Source of the DNA: Eubacteriales bacterium
Lineage (GTDB): Bacteria; Bacillota_A; Clostridia; Christensenellales; Aristaeellaceae
Direction: 5' to 3'
Length of the DNA: 64,000 nt
Assembly (NCBI GenBank): GCA_029974035.1
Contig: JARKQG010000135.1
Location: 1 to 64,000, forward strand
Positions 1 through 7,506 of this stretch are shown piece by piece (the first letter of the stretch is position 1; each line of letters opens with the position of its first letter). The notes below the pieces were generated by a model. The model saw nothing but the letters and a program-made list of their open reading frames with translations. It was not told where the DNA came from and ran no database searches. Position numbers and translations under genes: made by a program.

Positions 1-114
1 GCACTGCAGGAGGATCTGGATCGATGGCTGGTTCATTACAACACGGAGCGCCCTCACAGGGGCTACCGCAACCGAGGGAAACGTCCCTTGGATACCGTGC
101 TGGAATCCGTTTGA
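1..114 (+). CDS. Transposase (integrase core), C-terminal end only
   Basis: The reading frame is open from the window edge and stops at 112-114, giving 37 residues. They contain WLVHYNTERPHRGY, the signature near the C-terminal end of the rve/DDE integrase core of IS481- and IS3-type transposases, followed by a KRPLDT-type ending. The start and the catalytic D, D and E residues lie outside the window. The neighbouring 116-141 sequence looks like the matching element end, so this is probably the last part of an insertion sequence. Whether the element is intact cannot be judged from here. Confidence 0.8.
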   Translation, partial: ALQEDLDRWLVHYNTERPHRGYRNRGKRPLDTVLESV

Positions 115-115
115 T

Positions 116-141
116 TGTTAGACATGACAGTTAGTAGTACA
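116..141 (+). mobile_element. Probable right terminal repeat of the insertion sequence
   Basis: Immediately after the transposase stop comes a 26-base stretch that starts with TGT and ends with TACA. It has the spaced AGA/ACA/GTTAGTAG pattern that I associate with ends of IS481/IS3-like elements just downstream of their transposase. The left end and any target duplication are outside the window, so the assignment rests on position and the TGT...ACA ends only. Confidence 0.4.
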
Positions 142-526
142 GGGTAGGGGAGAAGCGCTTTGCAGGCGGCCGGATCGCGGAGTGCGGCCATCCGCCGCAA
201 TGGTGCGCGTGCGCCGCCCACATTCCCGCAAAAACTCTGTTGGGACAAGCCCCAAAGCCGGCGGTCCACCGTGCGGGCCCGGAAGACGGCTCAGGCCATC
301 GCATGCAGGTCCGACGAGCGCAGCGGAAAGGGCGCGAGATTGGGGCGCCTGCGCGCGGGGGTGCGAACCGGCAGGCAAACCGCGCAAATGCGTCAAGGCG
401 GACGGGAGTCGGGGGAAGGTGCCGGAGAAACCGCTATGCATCACCGGGTGAGAAATCAGATGGGCGCTGCGGCAGAAAGAGAACCGGACCGCCCCGAACG
501 CCGCTCGGAGGGCATGAAGCGGCGCA
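142..526. other. Intergenic stretch with no recognised gene
   Basis: About 385 bases lie between the insertion-sequence end and the hairpin behind the flavoprotein gene. Several frames stay open on both strands, as expected at this GC content, but none has a good Shine-Dalgarno/start pair or a recognisable protein. No tRNA, RNase P, SRP or tmRNA signature was seen. It could be remnant sequence next to the insertion. Confidence 0.5.
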
Positions 527-559
527 GGGCCGGATTCCGTCGCCGACGGAATCCGGCCC
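527..559. terminator. Perfect 15-bp hairpin downstream of the flavoprotein gene
   Basis: Arms 527-541 and 545-559 are perfectly complementary with a 3-base loop. The hairpin lies 26 bases beyond the stop of the minus-strand flavoprotein gene. No T-tract follows on the minus strand. On the plus strand five Ts occur at 568-572, after an 8-base gap. It is most likely a terminator or 3'-end stabiliser for the flavoprotein mRNA. Confidence 0.6.
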
Positions 560-585
560 CTGATCGCTTTTTCGAAACGCCTCCG

Positions 586-3024
586 TTAGATGAACAGCGA
601 CATGTCGGATTCTTCCGCGTTGTCCAGCATCGCGGCCGCGCCGGAGAACTTGACGCCGTCGATCAGTTCATCCGCCTGAATGCCCATCACGTCCATCGAC
701 ATCGAGCAGGCCACCAGCTCCACGCCGTTTTTGCGGGCGGAAGCGATCAGATCCTCGAGGCTGGCGATGTTCTTGCGCTTCATGACCCCGCGGATCATCT
801 TGGGACCGATGCCCAGCATGTTCATCTTGGACAGCGAAAGCTTCCTGGAGCCGCGAGGCATCATCATGCCGAACATCTTTGAGAGGAAGTCCTTTTTCGC
901 GTCCACTTTTTCCGGCTTCCGGAGGATGTTGAGCCCCCAGAAGGTGAAGAACATCGATACGTGTCGGCCCATGGCGGCGGCGGCGTTGGCGATAATAAAG
1001 GAAGCGATGGCCTTGTCCAGGTCGCCCGAGAACACGATGATGTTCTTGCCGTCCTTGGCCGGACCGGAGAGGGCCGCGGCGGGTTTTTCGCCCTTCTGGA
1101 CGCGGGCGCGGGCAATGCCCTTTTCGCTGTCGGAATCCAGCAGAATGTTGCCGGTGCGGCGGCAGAAGGCCGGCAGGTCCGACGCGAAGGCCGGGTCGGT
1201 GGAGGAGATCTCCACCACGTCGCCGACGGAGGCCTCCGCCAGCGCCTCGGAGAGCCGTACGATGGGGCCGGGGCACTGCAGGCCGCAGGCGTCCAGCGTG
1301 ATGGTTTTGGAGGGCGTTTCTTTCTTTTCGGGCAGCTGGGTGTCGGTGTTGACCTTCACCTGCGGCTGGGGCGCCTCGTGGGGTCCGAAGATCGAGTGGT
1401 ACAGCCGGTAGCCGCCGCTGAGGTTGTAGGCGTCAAAGCCGTTCTGGGTGAGGATGCGGGTGGCCACATAGCCCCGGAGGCCCACCTGGCAGGTGACGTA
1501 CACGGGTTTGGACTTGTCCAGCTCGCCCAGGCGCGACCGGAGGGAATCCAGCGGCACGTTGATGAAGCCGTCGATGTGGCCGTTTTCGTACTCCAGCGCC
1601 GTGCGGGTATCCAACAGCGTCACGCTGCCGTCCCGCGCAAGGCCCGACACGTCGTGCCAGTGGAAGTTCTTTACCAGGCCCTTCATCAGGTTTTCGATGG
1701 CAAAGCCCGCCATGTTGACCGGGTCCTTCGCGGAGCCGTAGGGCGGCGCGTAGCAAAGCTCCAGCTTGGTGAGGCCGTCGGCGGTCATCCCAGCGCGGAT
1801 GGCGGTGGCAATCACGTCGATGCGCTTGTCGGTGCCATCGTAGCCCACGGCCTGGGCGCCCAGGATCTTGCCGGTGTTCTTTTCAAAGATCATCTTGATG
1901 GACATGTTCACCGCGCCGGGGTAGTAGCCCGCGTGGTTGGCGGAGTAGGTGAAGGACTTGTCGTAGTTGAGCTTCAGCCGCTTGGCGGTCTTTTCGTTGA
2001 CGCCGGTGGCGGCCACGGTCAGGTCAAACACCTTGAGGATGGAGGAACCCTGGGTGCCGGTGTAGGCGCTGTCGAGCCCCGCAATGTTGTCCGCGGCCAC
2101 GCGGCCCTGTTTGTTGGCCGGGCCCGCCAGCGGCACGTAGCCCTTGTCCCCGGTCACAAAGTCGGTAATCTCAATGGCGTCGCCCACGGCGAAAATGTCC
2201 GGGTCGCTGGTGAGCATGTGGTCGTTTACGGCAATTGCGCCCCGGGCGTTGAGCTGGAGGCCCGCCTCCTTTGCCAGGCGGCTGTCCGGCCGCACGCCGA
2301 CGGCCATGATCAGCATGTCCGCGGGCACTTCGCTGTCGCCCACGGTCACCACCAGGCTTTCGCCCACCTCGCGGATGCGCCCCACGGACTTGCCCAGCAT
2401 CAGCCGGACGCCCTTCTGCTCCATGTGGCGGTGCACGTCCTGGGCCATATCGTAGTCAATCGGCGCGATTACCTGGTCCAGCATTTCGACGAGGGTCACG
2501 CTGACGCCGGCCTGGGTCAGGTTTTCCGCCATCTCCACGCCGATGAAGCCGCCGCCCGCCACGATGGCCGTGCGGGGCTTTTTCTGGTCCACGTAATCCT
2601 TGATGCGGTAGGTATCCGGAATGTTGCGCAGGGTGAACACCTTGTCCGACTTCGCGCCCTCAATGGGCGGTACGAAGGGCTCCGCGCCGGGGGAGAGGAT
2701 CAGTTTGTCGTAGGATTCCTCGTAGGTTTCGCCGGTGGTGTGGTTGAGGACGGACACGGTCTTCTTCGCGGGGTCAATCTTCACGGCCTCGCTGAGGGTG
2801 CGGACGTCCACGTTGAAGCGCGCGTTGAAGCTCTTCGGGGTCTGCAGCGTCAGCGCGGACTTCTGCTTGATCTCTCCGCCGATAAAGTAGGGCAGGCCGC
2901 AGTTGGCGAAGGAGATGTACTCGCCCTTCTCCAGCATGATGATCTCGGCCTGTTCGTCCAGCCTTCTGAGCCGCGCCGCTGCCGACGCGCCGCCCGCCAC
3001 GCCGCCGATGATGACTACCTTCAT
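586..3024 (-). CDS. CoA-disulfide reductase-like flavoprotein fused to rhodanese, TusA and DsrE2 domains
   Basis: This 812-residue protein carries four sulfur-chemistry modules in one chain. Residues 1 to about 450 are an FAD/NAD(P)H pyridine nucleotide-disulfide oxidoreductase with the N-terminal GGVAGG dinucleotide motif and the single redox Cys42 in SFANCG, as in CoA-disulfide reductases. A rhodanese domain follows (about 460-555, active-site Cys in TCQVGLRGY). A TusA domain (about 575-650) has the CPGP motif. A C-terminal DsrE2-type domain (about 680-812) has a conserved Cys in ACSMSMDVMG. The start at 3024 is chosen because AGGAGG lies 8 bases upstream; the open frame runs 12 codons further. 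Likely role: cytoplasmic handling of persulfide or CoA-polysulfide, passing sulfane sulfur between domains. The divergent Crp/Fnr gene is a likely regulator. Confidence 0.9.
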   Translation of the reverse strand: MKVVIIGGVAGGASAAARLRRLDEQAEIIMLEKGEYISFANCGLPYFIGGEIKQKSALTLQTPKSFNARFNVDVRTLSEAVKIDPAKKTVSVLNHTTGETYEESYDKLILSPGAEPFVPPIEGAKSDKVFTLRNIPDTYRIKDYVDQKKPRTAIVAGGGFIGVEMAENLTQAGVSVTLVEMLDQVIAPIDYDMAQDVHRHMEQKGVRLMLGKSVGRIREVGESLVVTVGDSEVPADMLIMAVGVRPDSRLAKEAGLQLNARGAIAVNDHMLTSDPDIFAVGDAIEITDFVTGDKGYVPLAGPANKQGRVAADNIAGLDSAYTGTQGSSILKVFDLTVAATGVNEKTAKRLKLNYDKSFTYSANHAGYYPGAVNMSIKMIFEKNTGKILGAQAVGYDGTDKRIDVIATAIRAGMTADGLTKLELCYAPPYGSAKDPVNMAGFAIENLMKGLVKNFHWHDVSGLARDGSVTLLDTRTALEYENGHIDGFINVPLDSLRSRLGELDKSKPVYVTCQVGLRGYVATRILTQNGFDAYNLSGGYRLYHSIFGPHEAPQPQVKVNTDTQLPEKKETPSKTITLDACGLQCPGPIVRLSEALAEASVGDVVEISSTDPAFASDLPAFCRRTGNILLDSDSEKGIARARVQKGEKPAAALSGPAKDGKNIIVFSGDLDKAIASFIIANAAAAMGRHVSMFFTFWGLNILRKPEKVDAKKDFLSKMFGMMMPRGSRKLSLSKMNMLGIGPKMIRGVMKRKNIASLEDLIASARKNGVELVACSMSMDVMGIQADELIDGVKFSGAAAMLDNAEESDMSLFI

Positions 3025-3073
3025 GGCTCCCGCCTCCTGAATTTGACTTTTGGAAAGCATGCGCTTATGATAT

Positions 3074-3079
3074 TATAAT
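3074..3079 (+). promoter_or_regulatory. Candidate -10 box of the Crp/Fnr regulator gene
   Basis: A perfect TATAAT lies 20 bases before the regulator start, in the 75-base divergent gap. No good -35 lies 17 bases upstream (TGGAAA at 3051-3056); a TTGACT at 3043-3048 is spaced 25 bases away, too far. A weak or activated promoter is therefore likely. AAGC-N4-GCTT at 3055-3066 is a small inverted repeat that could be part of an operator. Confidence 0.45.
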
Positions 3080-3099
3080 GCTGAAAGGGGATTTTTACA

Positions 3100-3771
3100 A
3101 TGCAGGAGAAGCTGCCAGCCGAGGTGTTTCCCCGCTTTTTGCCGTTCTGGGGCCGGCTCACAGCCGCCCAGCAGGCGCTTTTGACCGCCGGCACCGCCTG
3201 CCACCTGTACCCTCGGGGCGCCAACATTCACGGCGGCTCGAACGACTGCGCCGGCGTGCTGCTGGTGCTGTCGGGTGAACTGCGCGTGTACATGCTGTCC
3301 GAGGAGGGCCGCGAGGTGACGCTCTACCGGATGTCCGGCGGCGATGTCTGCGTGATGAGCGCCAGCTGTGCGCTCAGCGCCATCACCTTTGAGGTGCGCA
3401 TCGACGCCGCGGCCGACTGCGAGCTCTGCGTCATCAAGCCCTCGGCCTTCGATCAGGTTCAGCGGGAGAACATCTACGTGGAGGCCTTCGCCTACCGTCA
3501 GGTCACCGAGCGCTTCTCGGACGTCATGTGGGCGATGCAGCAGATCCTGTTCATGAGCTTTGACAAGCGCCTGGCAGTGTTCCTGCTGGACGAAGTGGCC
3601 CGGGGCGGCGACACCGTGCGCCATACGCAGGAAGAAATCGCGCGCTACCTGGGCGGCGCGCGCGAATCCGTCACGCGGATGCTGAAATACTTTCAGCAGG
3701 AGGGGCTGGTGTCGCTTTCAAGAGGCGGTGTGACCGTGCTGGATAAAAAGGGTCTCCGGGCGCTGCTCTAG
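3100..3771 (+). CDS. Crp/Fnr-family transcriptional regulator
   Basis: The 223-residue protein has a cyclic-nucleotide-binding-like beta-roll (about residues 20-115, with GVLLVLSGELRVYM and the SGGDVCVM turn). A long dimer helix follows, then a C-terminal winged helix (about 160-220) with the Crp-type recognition segment GGARESVTRMLKYFQ. The start is preceded by AAAGGGG at a slightly long spacing. Four cysteines occur in or near the sensor domain (in NDCAG, VCVM, SCALS and DCELCV), so a redox or Fe-S signal is conceivable, but no classical FNR N-terminal cysteine cluster is present. It is divergent from the persulfide flavoprotein, which suggests it controls that gene in response to sulfur or redox state. 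The target and effector are inference. Confidence 0.85.
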   Translation: MQEKLPAEVFPRFLPFWGRLTAAQQALLTAGTACHLYPRGANIHGGSNDCAGVLLVLSGELRVYMLSEEGREVTLYRMSGGDVCVMSASCALSAITFEVRIDAAADCELCVIKPSAFDQVQRENIYVEAFAYRQVTERFSDVMWAMQQILFMSFDKRLAVFLLDEVARGGDTVRHTQEEIARYLGGARESVTRMLKYFQQEGLVSLSRGGVTVLDKKGLRALL

Positions 3772-3932
3772 TCGTCCGCGAAGCCTGATTACCGCGCTGT
3801 GGCCGGGTCTTTTCCTGTCCGGCTGCGTCGCTCTCCGCTTGACGCAGCGCTGCTACATCTGCGCTCCGGCTCCGTGCCGGGCAGAAAACTCTCTGCGCCC
3901 TATCATCGGTTCTTAGACTTCGTGGACTACTA
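3770..3932. repeat. Long imperfect palindrome between convergent genes
   Basis: The ends are inverted copies of each other: AGTCGTCCGCGAAG at the left and the complement of AGTAGTCCACGAAG at the right. About 19 of the 25 terminal positions match. Inner arms also pair, for example TTTTCCTGTCCGG with CCGGGCAGAAAA. The element fills the whole space between the Crp/Fnr stop and the thioredoxin stop and touches both stop codons. It could act as a bidirectional terminator or be a non-autonomous repeat (MITE/BIME-like). Confidence 0.5.
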
Positions 3933-4238
3933 GTCCAACATTGCCATGATGGCGGCCTTGGGCCGGGCGCCTACGGCGCTCTTGGCCAGCTTGCCGTCCT
4001 TGAATACCATCAGCGTCGGAATGCTCATCACGCGGAAGGCGCTGGCCAGTTCCGGCTGGGCGTCGATATCCACTTTGCCGACCTTGACGCCGTCGTTCTC
4101 CGCGGCAATCTGCTCCACCAGGGGGCCTACCATGCGGCAGGGGCCGCACCAGCCGGCCCAGAAGTCCACCAGTACGGGCTTATCGCTGTTGAGTACTTCA
4201 TTCTGGAAATTTTCCATGGTCAGATTCACGATGGACAT
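3930..4238 (-). CDS. trxA: Thioredoxin
   Basis: This is a standard 102-residue thioredoxin with the active site WCGPC (Cys31 and Cys34), the preceding VLVDFWA strand and the cis-proline loop SIPTLMVFKDG. It reduces protein disulfides in the cytosol with electrons from thioredoxin reductase, which is not in this window. The start at 4238 is supported by AAGGAG about 9 bases upstream; the open frame extends 50 codons further without a better start. It is divergent from the HAD hydrolase gene and its stop lies inside the right end of the palindrome at 3770-3932. Confidence 0.95.
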   Translation of the reverse strand: MSIVNLTMENFQNEVLNSDKPVLVDFWAGWCGPCRMVGPLVEQIAAENDGVKVGKVDIDAQPELASAFRVMSIPTLMVFKDGKLAKSAVGARPKAAIMAMLD

Positions 4239-4333
4239 TGTGTATCGCTCCTTTTTTTGTTGTGAGCCCAGTATACTCCGCCGCGACCGCCCTTTCCGTG
4301 ACCAGATCACACAAGGAAAAATCGGAGGTGCCC

Positions 4334-4996
4334 ATGCGCTATCCCTGTCTGGTGCTCGACCACGACGATACGCTGGTCCGGTCCACACCGGAAATCCACT
4401 ACCCGTCCTTTGTGGAGGCCCTGCGGGTTCTCCGGCCGGAAATGCCCGCGCCTACGCTGCGGGAATTCATCGCCCACAACTTTGACCCCGGCTTTTTGCC
4501 CATGTGCCGGGACGTGTACCGCTTCACCGCCGAGGAGATGGAGGTTGAGCAGGAAATATGGCAGCGCTTCACCCGGCGCGTGCCCGACTGTTACGCGGGC
4601 TTTGACCGCCTGCTCGCGCGTTACCGCAATGCGGGCGGCAGGGTGTGCGTGGTGTCCCACTCCGAAAAGCGGGTCATCCTCCGGGATTACCGCGCGCATT
4701 TTGGCTTCGAGCCGGACATGGTGTTTGGCTGGGAGCTTCCGGAGGAAAAGCGCAAGCCCCACGGCTATCCGCTGGACGCCATCATGGCGTCGCTGGGGAT
4801 GGGGCCGGGGGATCTTCTGATGGTGGACGATCTGAAGCTGGGTTTTGACATGGCAAAAAGCCGCGGGGTGGATTTCGGCTGGGCCGGCTGGTCGGACACC
4901 GCGTTTGTGACGGGTGAATACATGAAGGCCCACGCGCCATACCGGTTCGACGCGCCGAGGGGCCTGGAGGCGTTTTTGATGGACGAAGAGGCGTAG
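4334..4996 (+). CDS. HAD-superfamily hydrolase
   Basis: The 220-residue protein begins with the HAD motif I DHDDTLV (nucleophile and acid/base aspartates). Motif II is the serine in VVSHSEKR, motif III the lysine region of EEKRKPHGYPLDA, and motif IV is LLMVDDLKLGFDMA. The region between motifs I and II is a helical cap, as in C1-type phosphatases. Substrate cannot be read from the sequence; phosphoglycolate- or beta-phosphoglucomutase-like activity is possible. GGAGG 6 bases before the ATG at 4334 fixes the start. The stop is one base from the tail-to-tail thiN stop. Confidence 0.85.
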   Translation: MRYPCLVLDHDDTLVRSTPEIHYPSFVEALRVLRPEMPAPTLREFIAHNFDPGFLPMCRDVYRFTAEEMEVEQEIWQRFTRRVPDCYAGFDRLLARYRNAGGRVCVVSHSEKRVILRDYRAHFGFEPDMVFGWELPEEKRKPHGYPLDAIMASLGMGPGDLLMVDDLKLGFDMAKSRGVDFGWAGWSDTAFVTGEYMKAHAPYRFDAPRGLEAFLMDEEA

Positions 4997-4997
4997 G

Positions 4998-5633
4998 CTA
5001 CCGCGCGAACCGTCGCGCGCCCTCGCCCGTCATCACCAGCAGCGCGCCCAACCGCACGGAGATGCTTGAAGCGGCTCCGGTGAATTCGTTGCTGACGCCG
5101 ATGGGGTTGTCCGCGGTCATGGTGTAGTCGGTGAGGGGATATTTAAGGCCCGTCAGCGTCACGCCGCGGGCGGTCCCGTCGGCGGCGAACACGGATACGA
5201 CGCCCCGGGCCTCCGGGGTGAAGCGGATGGCGCCGTTCCGGATGGCGGTGACGGCAACGCCCTCGCCGACCAGCCAGCCCCGCGCGCCCTGCCGGGCGAG
5301 AAAGACCAGCGTCTGCAGGTTGGCGTAGCTGTGGTCCGGCCGCCCGCCCAGGCCGCCATAAATGCGGATGTCGTCGCAGCCGGCCCCAAGGGCGGAGCGC
5401 ACGGCCAGCATCATGTCCGTTTCGTCCTTTTCGGCGGGGTGGACTTCCACATCCGGATGGATGGGCACCGCCCCCAGCGAATCAAAGTCGCCCACCACCC
5501 GGTCGGCCCGAAGGCCCAGGCGCGAAAGCGCCGCGTAGCCCGCGTCCGCCGCGATCACGAGATCGTTCGCGCCGAAGGGGGGCAGCGCGCCCGAAAGCGC
5601 CCCCGCGCCGACAATCCAGCATATCCTGCCCAT
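4998..5633 (-). CDS. thiN: Thiamine pyrophosphokinase
   Basis: This 211-residue protein matches the bacterial thiamine diphosphokinase family, which converts thiamine and ATP to thiamine diphosphate and AMP. Visible family features are VIAADAGYAAL near the N-terminus, the metal-binding GDFDSLG, EKDETDMMLA, and the YGGLGGRPDHSYANLQTL motif. The C-terminal part (residues about 140-211) forms the thiamine-binding beta domain with TDYTMTADNPIGVSNEF. GGGAGG lies 6 bases before the ATG. No thi gene or TPP riboswitch is nearby, so it appears to be a free-standing salvage or housekeeping gene. Confidence 0.93.
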   Translation of the reverse strand: MGRICWIVGAGALSGALPPFGANDLVIAADAGYAALSRLGLRADRVVGDFDSLGAVPIHPDVEVHPAEKDETDMMLAVRSALGAGCDDIRIYGGLGGRPDHSYANLQTLVFLARQGARGWLVGEGVAVTAIRNGAIRFTPEARGVVSVFAADGTARGVTLTGLKYPLTDYTMTADNPIGVSNEFTGAASSISVRLGALLVMTGEGARRFAR

Positions 5634-5736
5634 GGGGCACCTCCCGCGCCGTCATCAGCGCCATCATAGCACATCGGCGGCCCCGCGGCAACTGCTTTGA
5701 GCGCGTGAAATTTACACCTCCGGCTTTTCCAGGCGC

Positions 5737-5765
5737 TTGACAGCGATTCCCCCGATCCATATAAT
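5737..5765 (+). promoter_or_regulatory. Consensus sigma-A promoter of the fatty-acid operon
   Basis: A perfect -35 (TTGACA, 5737-5742) and a perfect -10 (TATAAT, 5760-5765) are separated by 17 bases, the ideal sigma-A promoter. It drives fabT and presumably the whole fab/acc operon. So strong a promoter fits a unit kept in check by a repressor. Confidence 0.88.
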
Positions 5766-5781
5766 TAATTAGACTAATTAA
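5765..5781. promoter_or_regulatory. Palindromic operator, probable FabT/MarR site
   Basis: TTAATTAGACTAATTAA is a perfect 17-base palindrome with 8-base arms around a central A. It starts at the last base of the -10 box and covers the expected transcription start. AT-rich perfect palindromes of this size are typical of MarR-family operators, and the first gene encodes such a protein. Binding is inferred from position. Confidence 0.75.
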
Positions 5782-5796
5782 ATGATGGGGTGCGGC

Positions 5797-6282
5797 ATGG
5801 ATCCGTTTTCAGCCCAGCTCAACGACATGCTGGTCAACACCTATCGCTCGGTGCTGACCATCGAGGAGGCCCTGCTGGCCAACTTCAGCGGCGACAGGCT
5901 GTCGATCAGCGAAATGCACATGATCGAGGCCGTCGGCGCGGCGGGCCCGGAGGGCCGCACGATCACCGACATCGCCCAGGCGCTGGACATCTCGCCGCCG
6001 TCGGTGACCATGATGGTAAAGCGCCTGGAGAAGAAGGGCTTTGTCGTCAAGGCCCGGTGCGAGCGGGACGGGCGGCGCATCTACGTGCGCCTGACGGAAG
6101 CCGGCCACCGCGCGGACGTTTCCCACCGCTATTTTCACCGGCAGATGGTGCGCGCCGTGGGCCGCAGCATCCCGGAAGCGGAAAAGGCCGCGCTGCTCCA
6201 CGGCCTTGAGGCGCTCAACGCCTTTTTTCAGGAGCGGGCGGCGGAGCTTGTGAAATCATCCGACGGAGGCAAGGCGCATTGA
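5797..6282 (+). CDS. fabT: MarR-family regulator of fatty-acid synthesis (FabT-like)
   Basis: The 161-residue protein has the MarR winged-helix fold: ITDIAQALDISPPSVTMMVKRLEKKGFV is the helix-turn-helix plus recognition helix (about residues 58-85) and RDGRRIYVRLTEAG the wing. It is the first gene of the fab/acc operon, in the position of Streptococcus FabT, which represses fab genes in response to acyl-ACP. The start at 5797 is chosen because GGGG lies 6 bases upstream; ATGs at 5782 and 5785 have no ribosome site and overlap the operator. The stop overlaps the fabH TTG start. Confidence 0.85.
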   Translation: MDPFSAQLNDMLVNTYRSVLTIEEALLANFSGDRLSISEMHMIEAVGAAGPEGRTITDIAQALDISPPSVTMMVKRLEKKGFVVKARCERDGRRIYVRLTEAGHRADVSHRYFHRQMVRAVGRSIPEAEKAALLHGLEALNAFFQERAAELVKSSDGGKAH

Positions 6283-7232
6283 GAATTATCGGCACGGGCA
6301 GCGCGCTGCCGCAAAGGACCGTTACCAATCAGGATCTGACCCGCTTTCTGGACACCAGCGACGAATGGATCTCCACGCGCACCGGCATCCGTGAGCGGCG
6401 GGTGCTCTCCGGAGAGTCGCTGAGCGAACTGGCCGCCCGCGCGGCGAAGGACGCGCTTACGAGCGCCGGCGCCGCGGCTTCCGATGTGGACTTCATCCTG
6501 TGCTCCACAGTGCAGGGCGAGTGGGTGACCCCCGCCATGGCCTGCGTGGTGCAGCGGGATCTGGGCGCGGTCTGCCCGGCGCTGGACATAAACGGCGCCT
6601 GCGCGGGCTTTGTCTACGCGCTGGACGCGGCGGACGCCTACCTGAAGGCGGGGAAGGCAAAGCGCGTGCTGGTCGTCGCCGCCGAGGCCATGAGCCACAT
6701 CGTGGACTGGACCCGCCGCGAGGAGTGCGTGCTGTTCGGCGATGCCGCGGCGGCGGCGCTGGTGGACGGCGGCGAGGGCCTCATGGCCGTGCGGCTGACC
6801 GCCCGGGGCGGCAGCATGCCGCTCTTCATGCGCGCTTCCACCGGCAATTCCCCCTTTGACGCATCCCCCGTGGGGCAGGACTACCTGCACATGGCGGGGC
6901 AGGAGGTGTACCGGTTCGCGGTCTCCGCCTGCGTGGAGGATCTCCGGACGCTCCTGGGCGAGGCCGGACTGGCGCCCGGAAACGTGGACCATTACATCCT
7001 GCATCAGGCGAACCTGCGCATCTTGGAAGCGGTGCGCGAGCGCATGGGTCAGCCGCCCGAGCGTTTCCCCCACAACCTGGAGTGCTACGGCAACACATCG
7101 TCGGCCAGCGTGCCGGTGCTGCTGGACCAACTGAACCGGTCGGGCGCGCTGAAAAAGGGCCAGACGCTGGCGCTTTCAGCCTTCGGCGCGGGGTTGGTCA
7201 CCGGCGCGTGCCTGATCCGGTGGAACATCTGA
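6279..7232 (+). CDS. fabH: Beta-ketoacyl-ACP synthase III
   Basis: This 317-residue enzyme starts fatty-acid chains by condensing an acyl-CoA primer with malonyl-ACP. The catalytic triad is visible: Cys108 in INGACAG, His242 in LHQANLRI and Asn272 in GNTSSAS. The start is a TTG (6279-6281) with GGAGG 9 bases upstream, overlapping the fabT stop, so translation is coupled. Length and motifs are normal for the family. Primer specificity (acetyl versus branched acyl-CoA) cannot be read reliably here. Confidence 0.96.
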   Translation: MRIIGTGSALPQRTVTNQDLTRFLDTSDEWISTRTGIRERRVLSGESLSELAARAAKDALTSAGAAASDVDFILCSTVQGEWVTPAMACVVQRDLGAVCPALDINGACAGFVYALDAADAYLKAGKAKRVLVVAAEAMSHIVDWTRREECVLFGDAAAAALVDGGEGLMAVRLTARGGSMPLFMRASTGNSPFDASPVGQDYLHMAGQEVYRFAVSACVEDLRTLLGEAGLAPGNVDHYILHQANLRILEAVRERMGQPPERFPHNLECYGNTSSASVPVLLDQLNRSGALKKGQTLALSAFGAGLVTGACLIRWNI

Positions 7233-7287
7233 GGCCGCAAGGCAAAAGCCATCCCATACATCATCAATTATAATGGAGGAAATGATC

Positions 7288-7506
7288 ATGACGTTTGAAA
7301 AGGTCGCGCAGGCGCTCGCGGAGTACAAGGGCATCGATGTGGCGTCCATCAAGCCGGAGAGCACCTTTGCCGAGCTGGACTTTGATTCCCTGGACGTGGC
7401 CGAAATGGCCATGAAGCTGGAGGACGAGTTCTCCATGACCATTGAACTGGATGCCTCCGATAAGACCGTTCAGGACCTGGTCGGCCGCATCGAGGGGACC
7501 AAGTAA
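7288..7506 (+). CDS. acpP: Acyl carrier protein
   Basis: This small acidic 72-residue protein has the 4'-phosphopantetheine attachment site DFDSLDVAEM, with Ser34 as the modified residue. It carries growing acyl chains between the Fab enzymes encoded around it. Three in-frame ATGs occur. GGAGG at 7275-7279 is 8 bases from the ATG at 7288 and overlaps or touches the earlier ones, so 7288 is the likely start. The stop is followed at once by the fabK ATG. Confidence 0.95.
   Translation: MTFEKVAQALAEYKGIDVASIKPESTFAELDFDSLDVAEMAMKLEDEFSMTIELDASDKTVQDLVGRIEGTK

Noticed and set aside
160..882. 240-residue open frame next to the insertion-sequence end
   Set aside because: It runs from non-coding DNA into the antisense of the flavoprotein gene, has no ribosome site at its start and is rich in Arg and His.
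961..3078. 705-residue open frame antisense to the sulfur flavoprotein
   Set aside because: It is the complement of a clear coding gene in a high-GC region; its product is His/Gly/Val-rich low-complexity sequence with no domain and no ribosome site.
3043..3079. TTGACT...TATAAT as a full promoter of the Crp/Fnr gene
   Set aside because: The spacing is 25 bases, too long for sigma-A; only the -10 is kept as a candidate.
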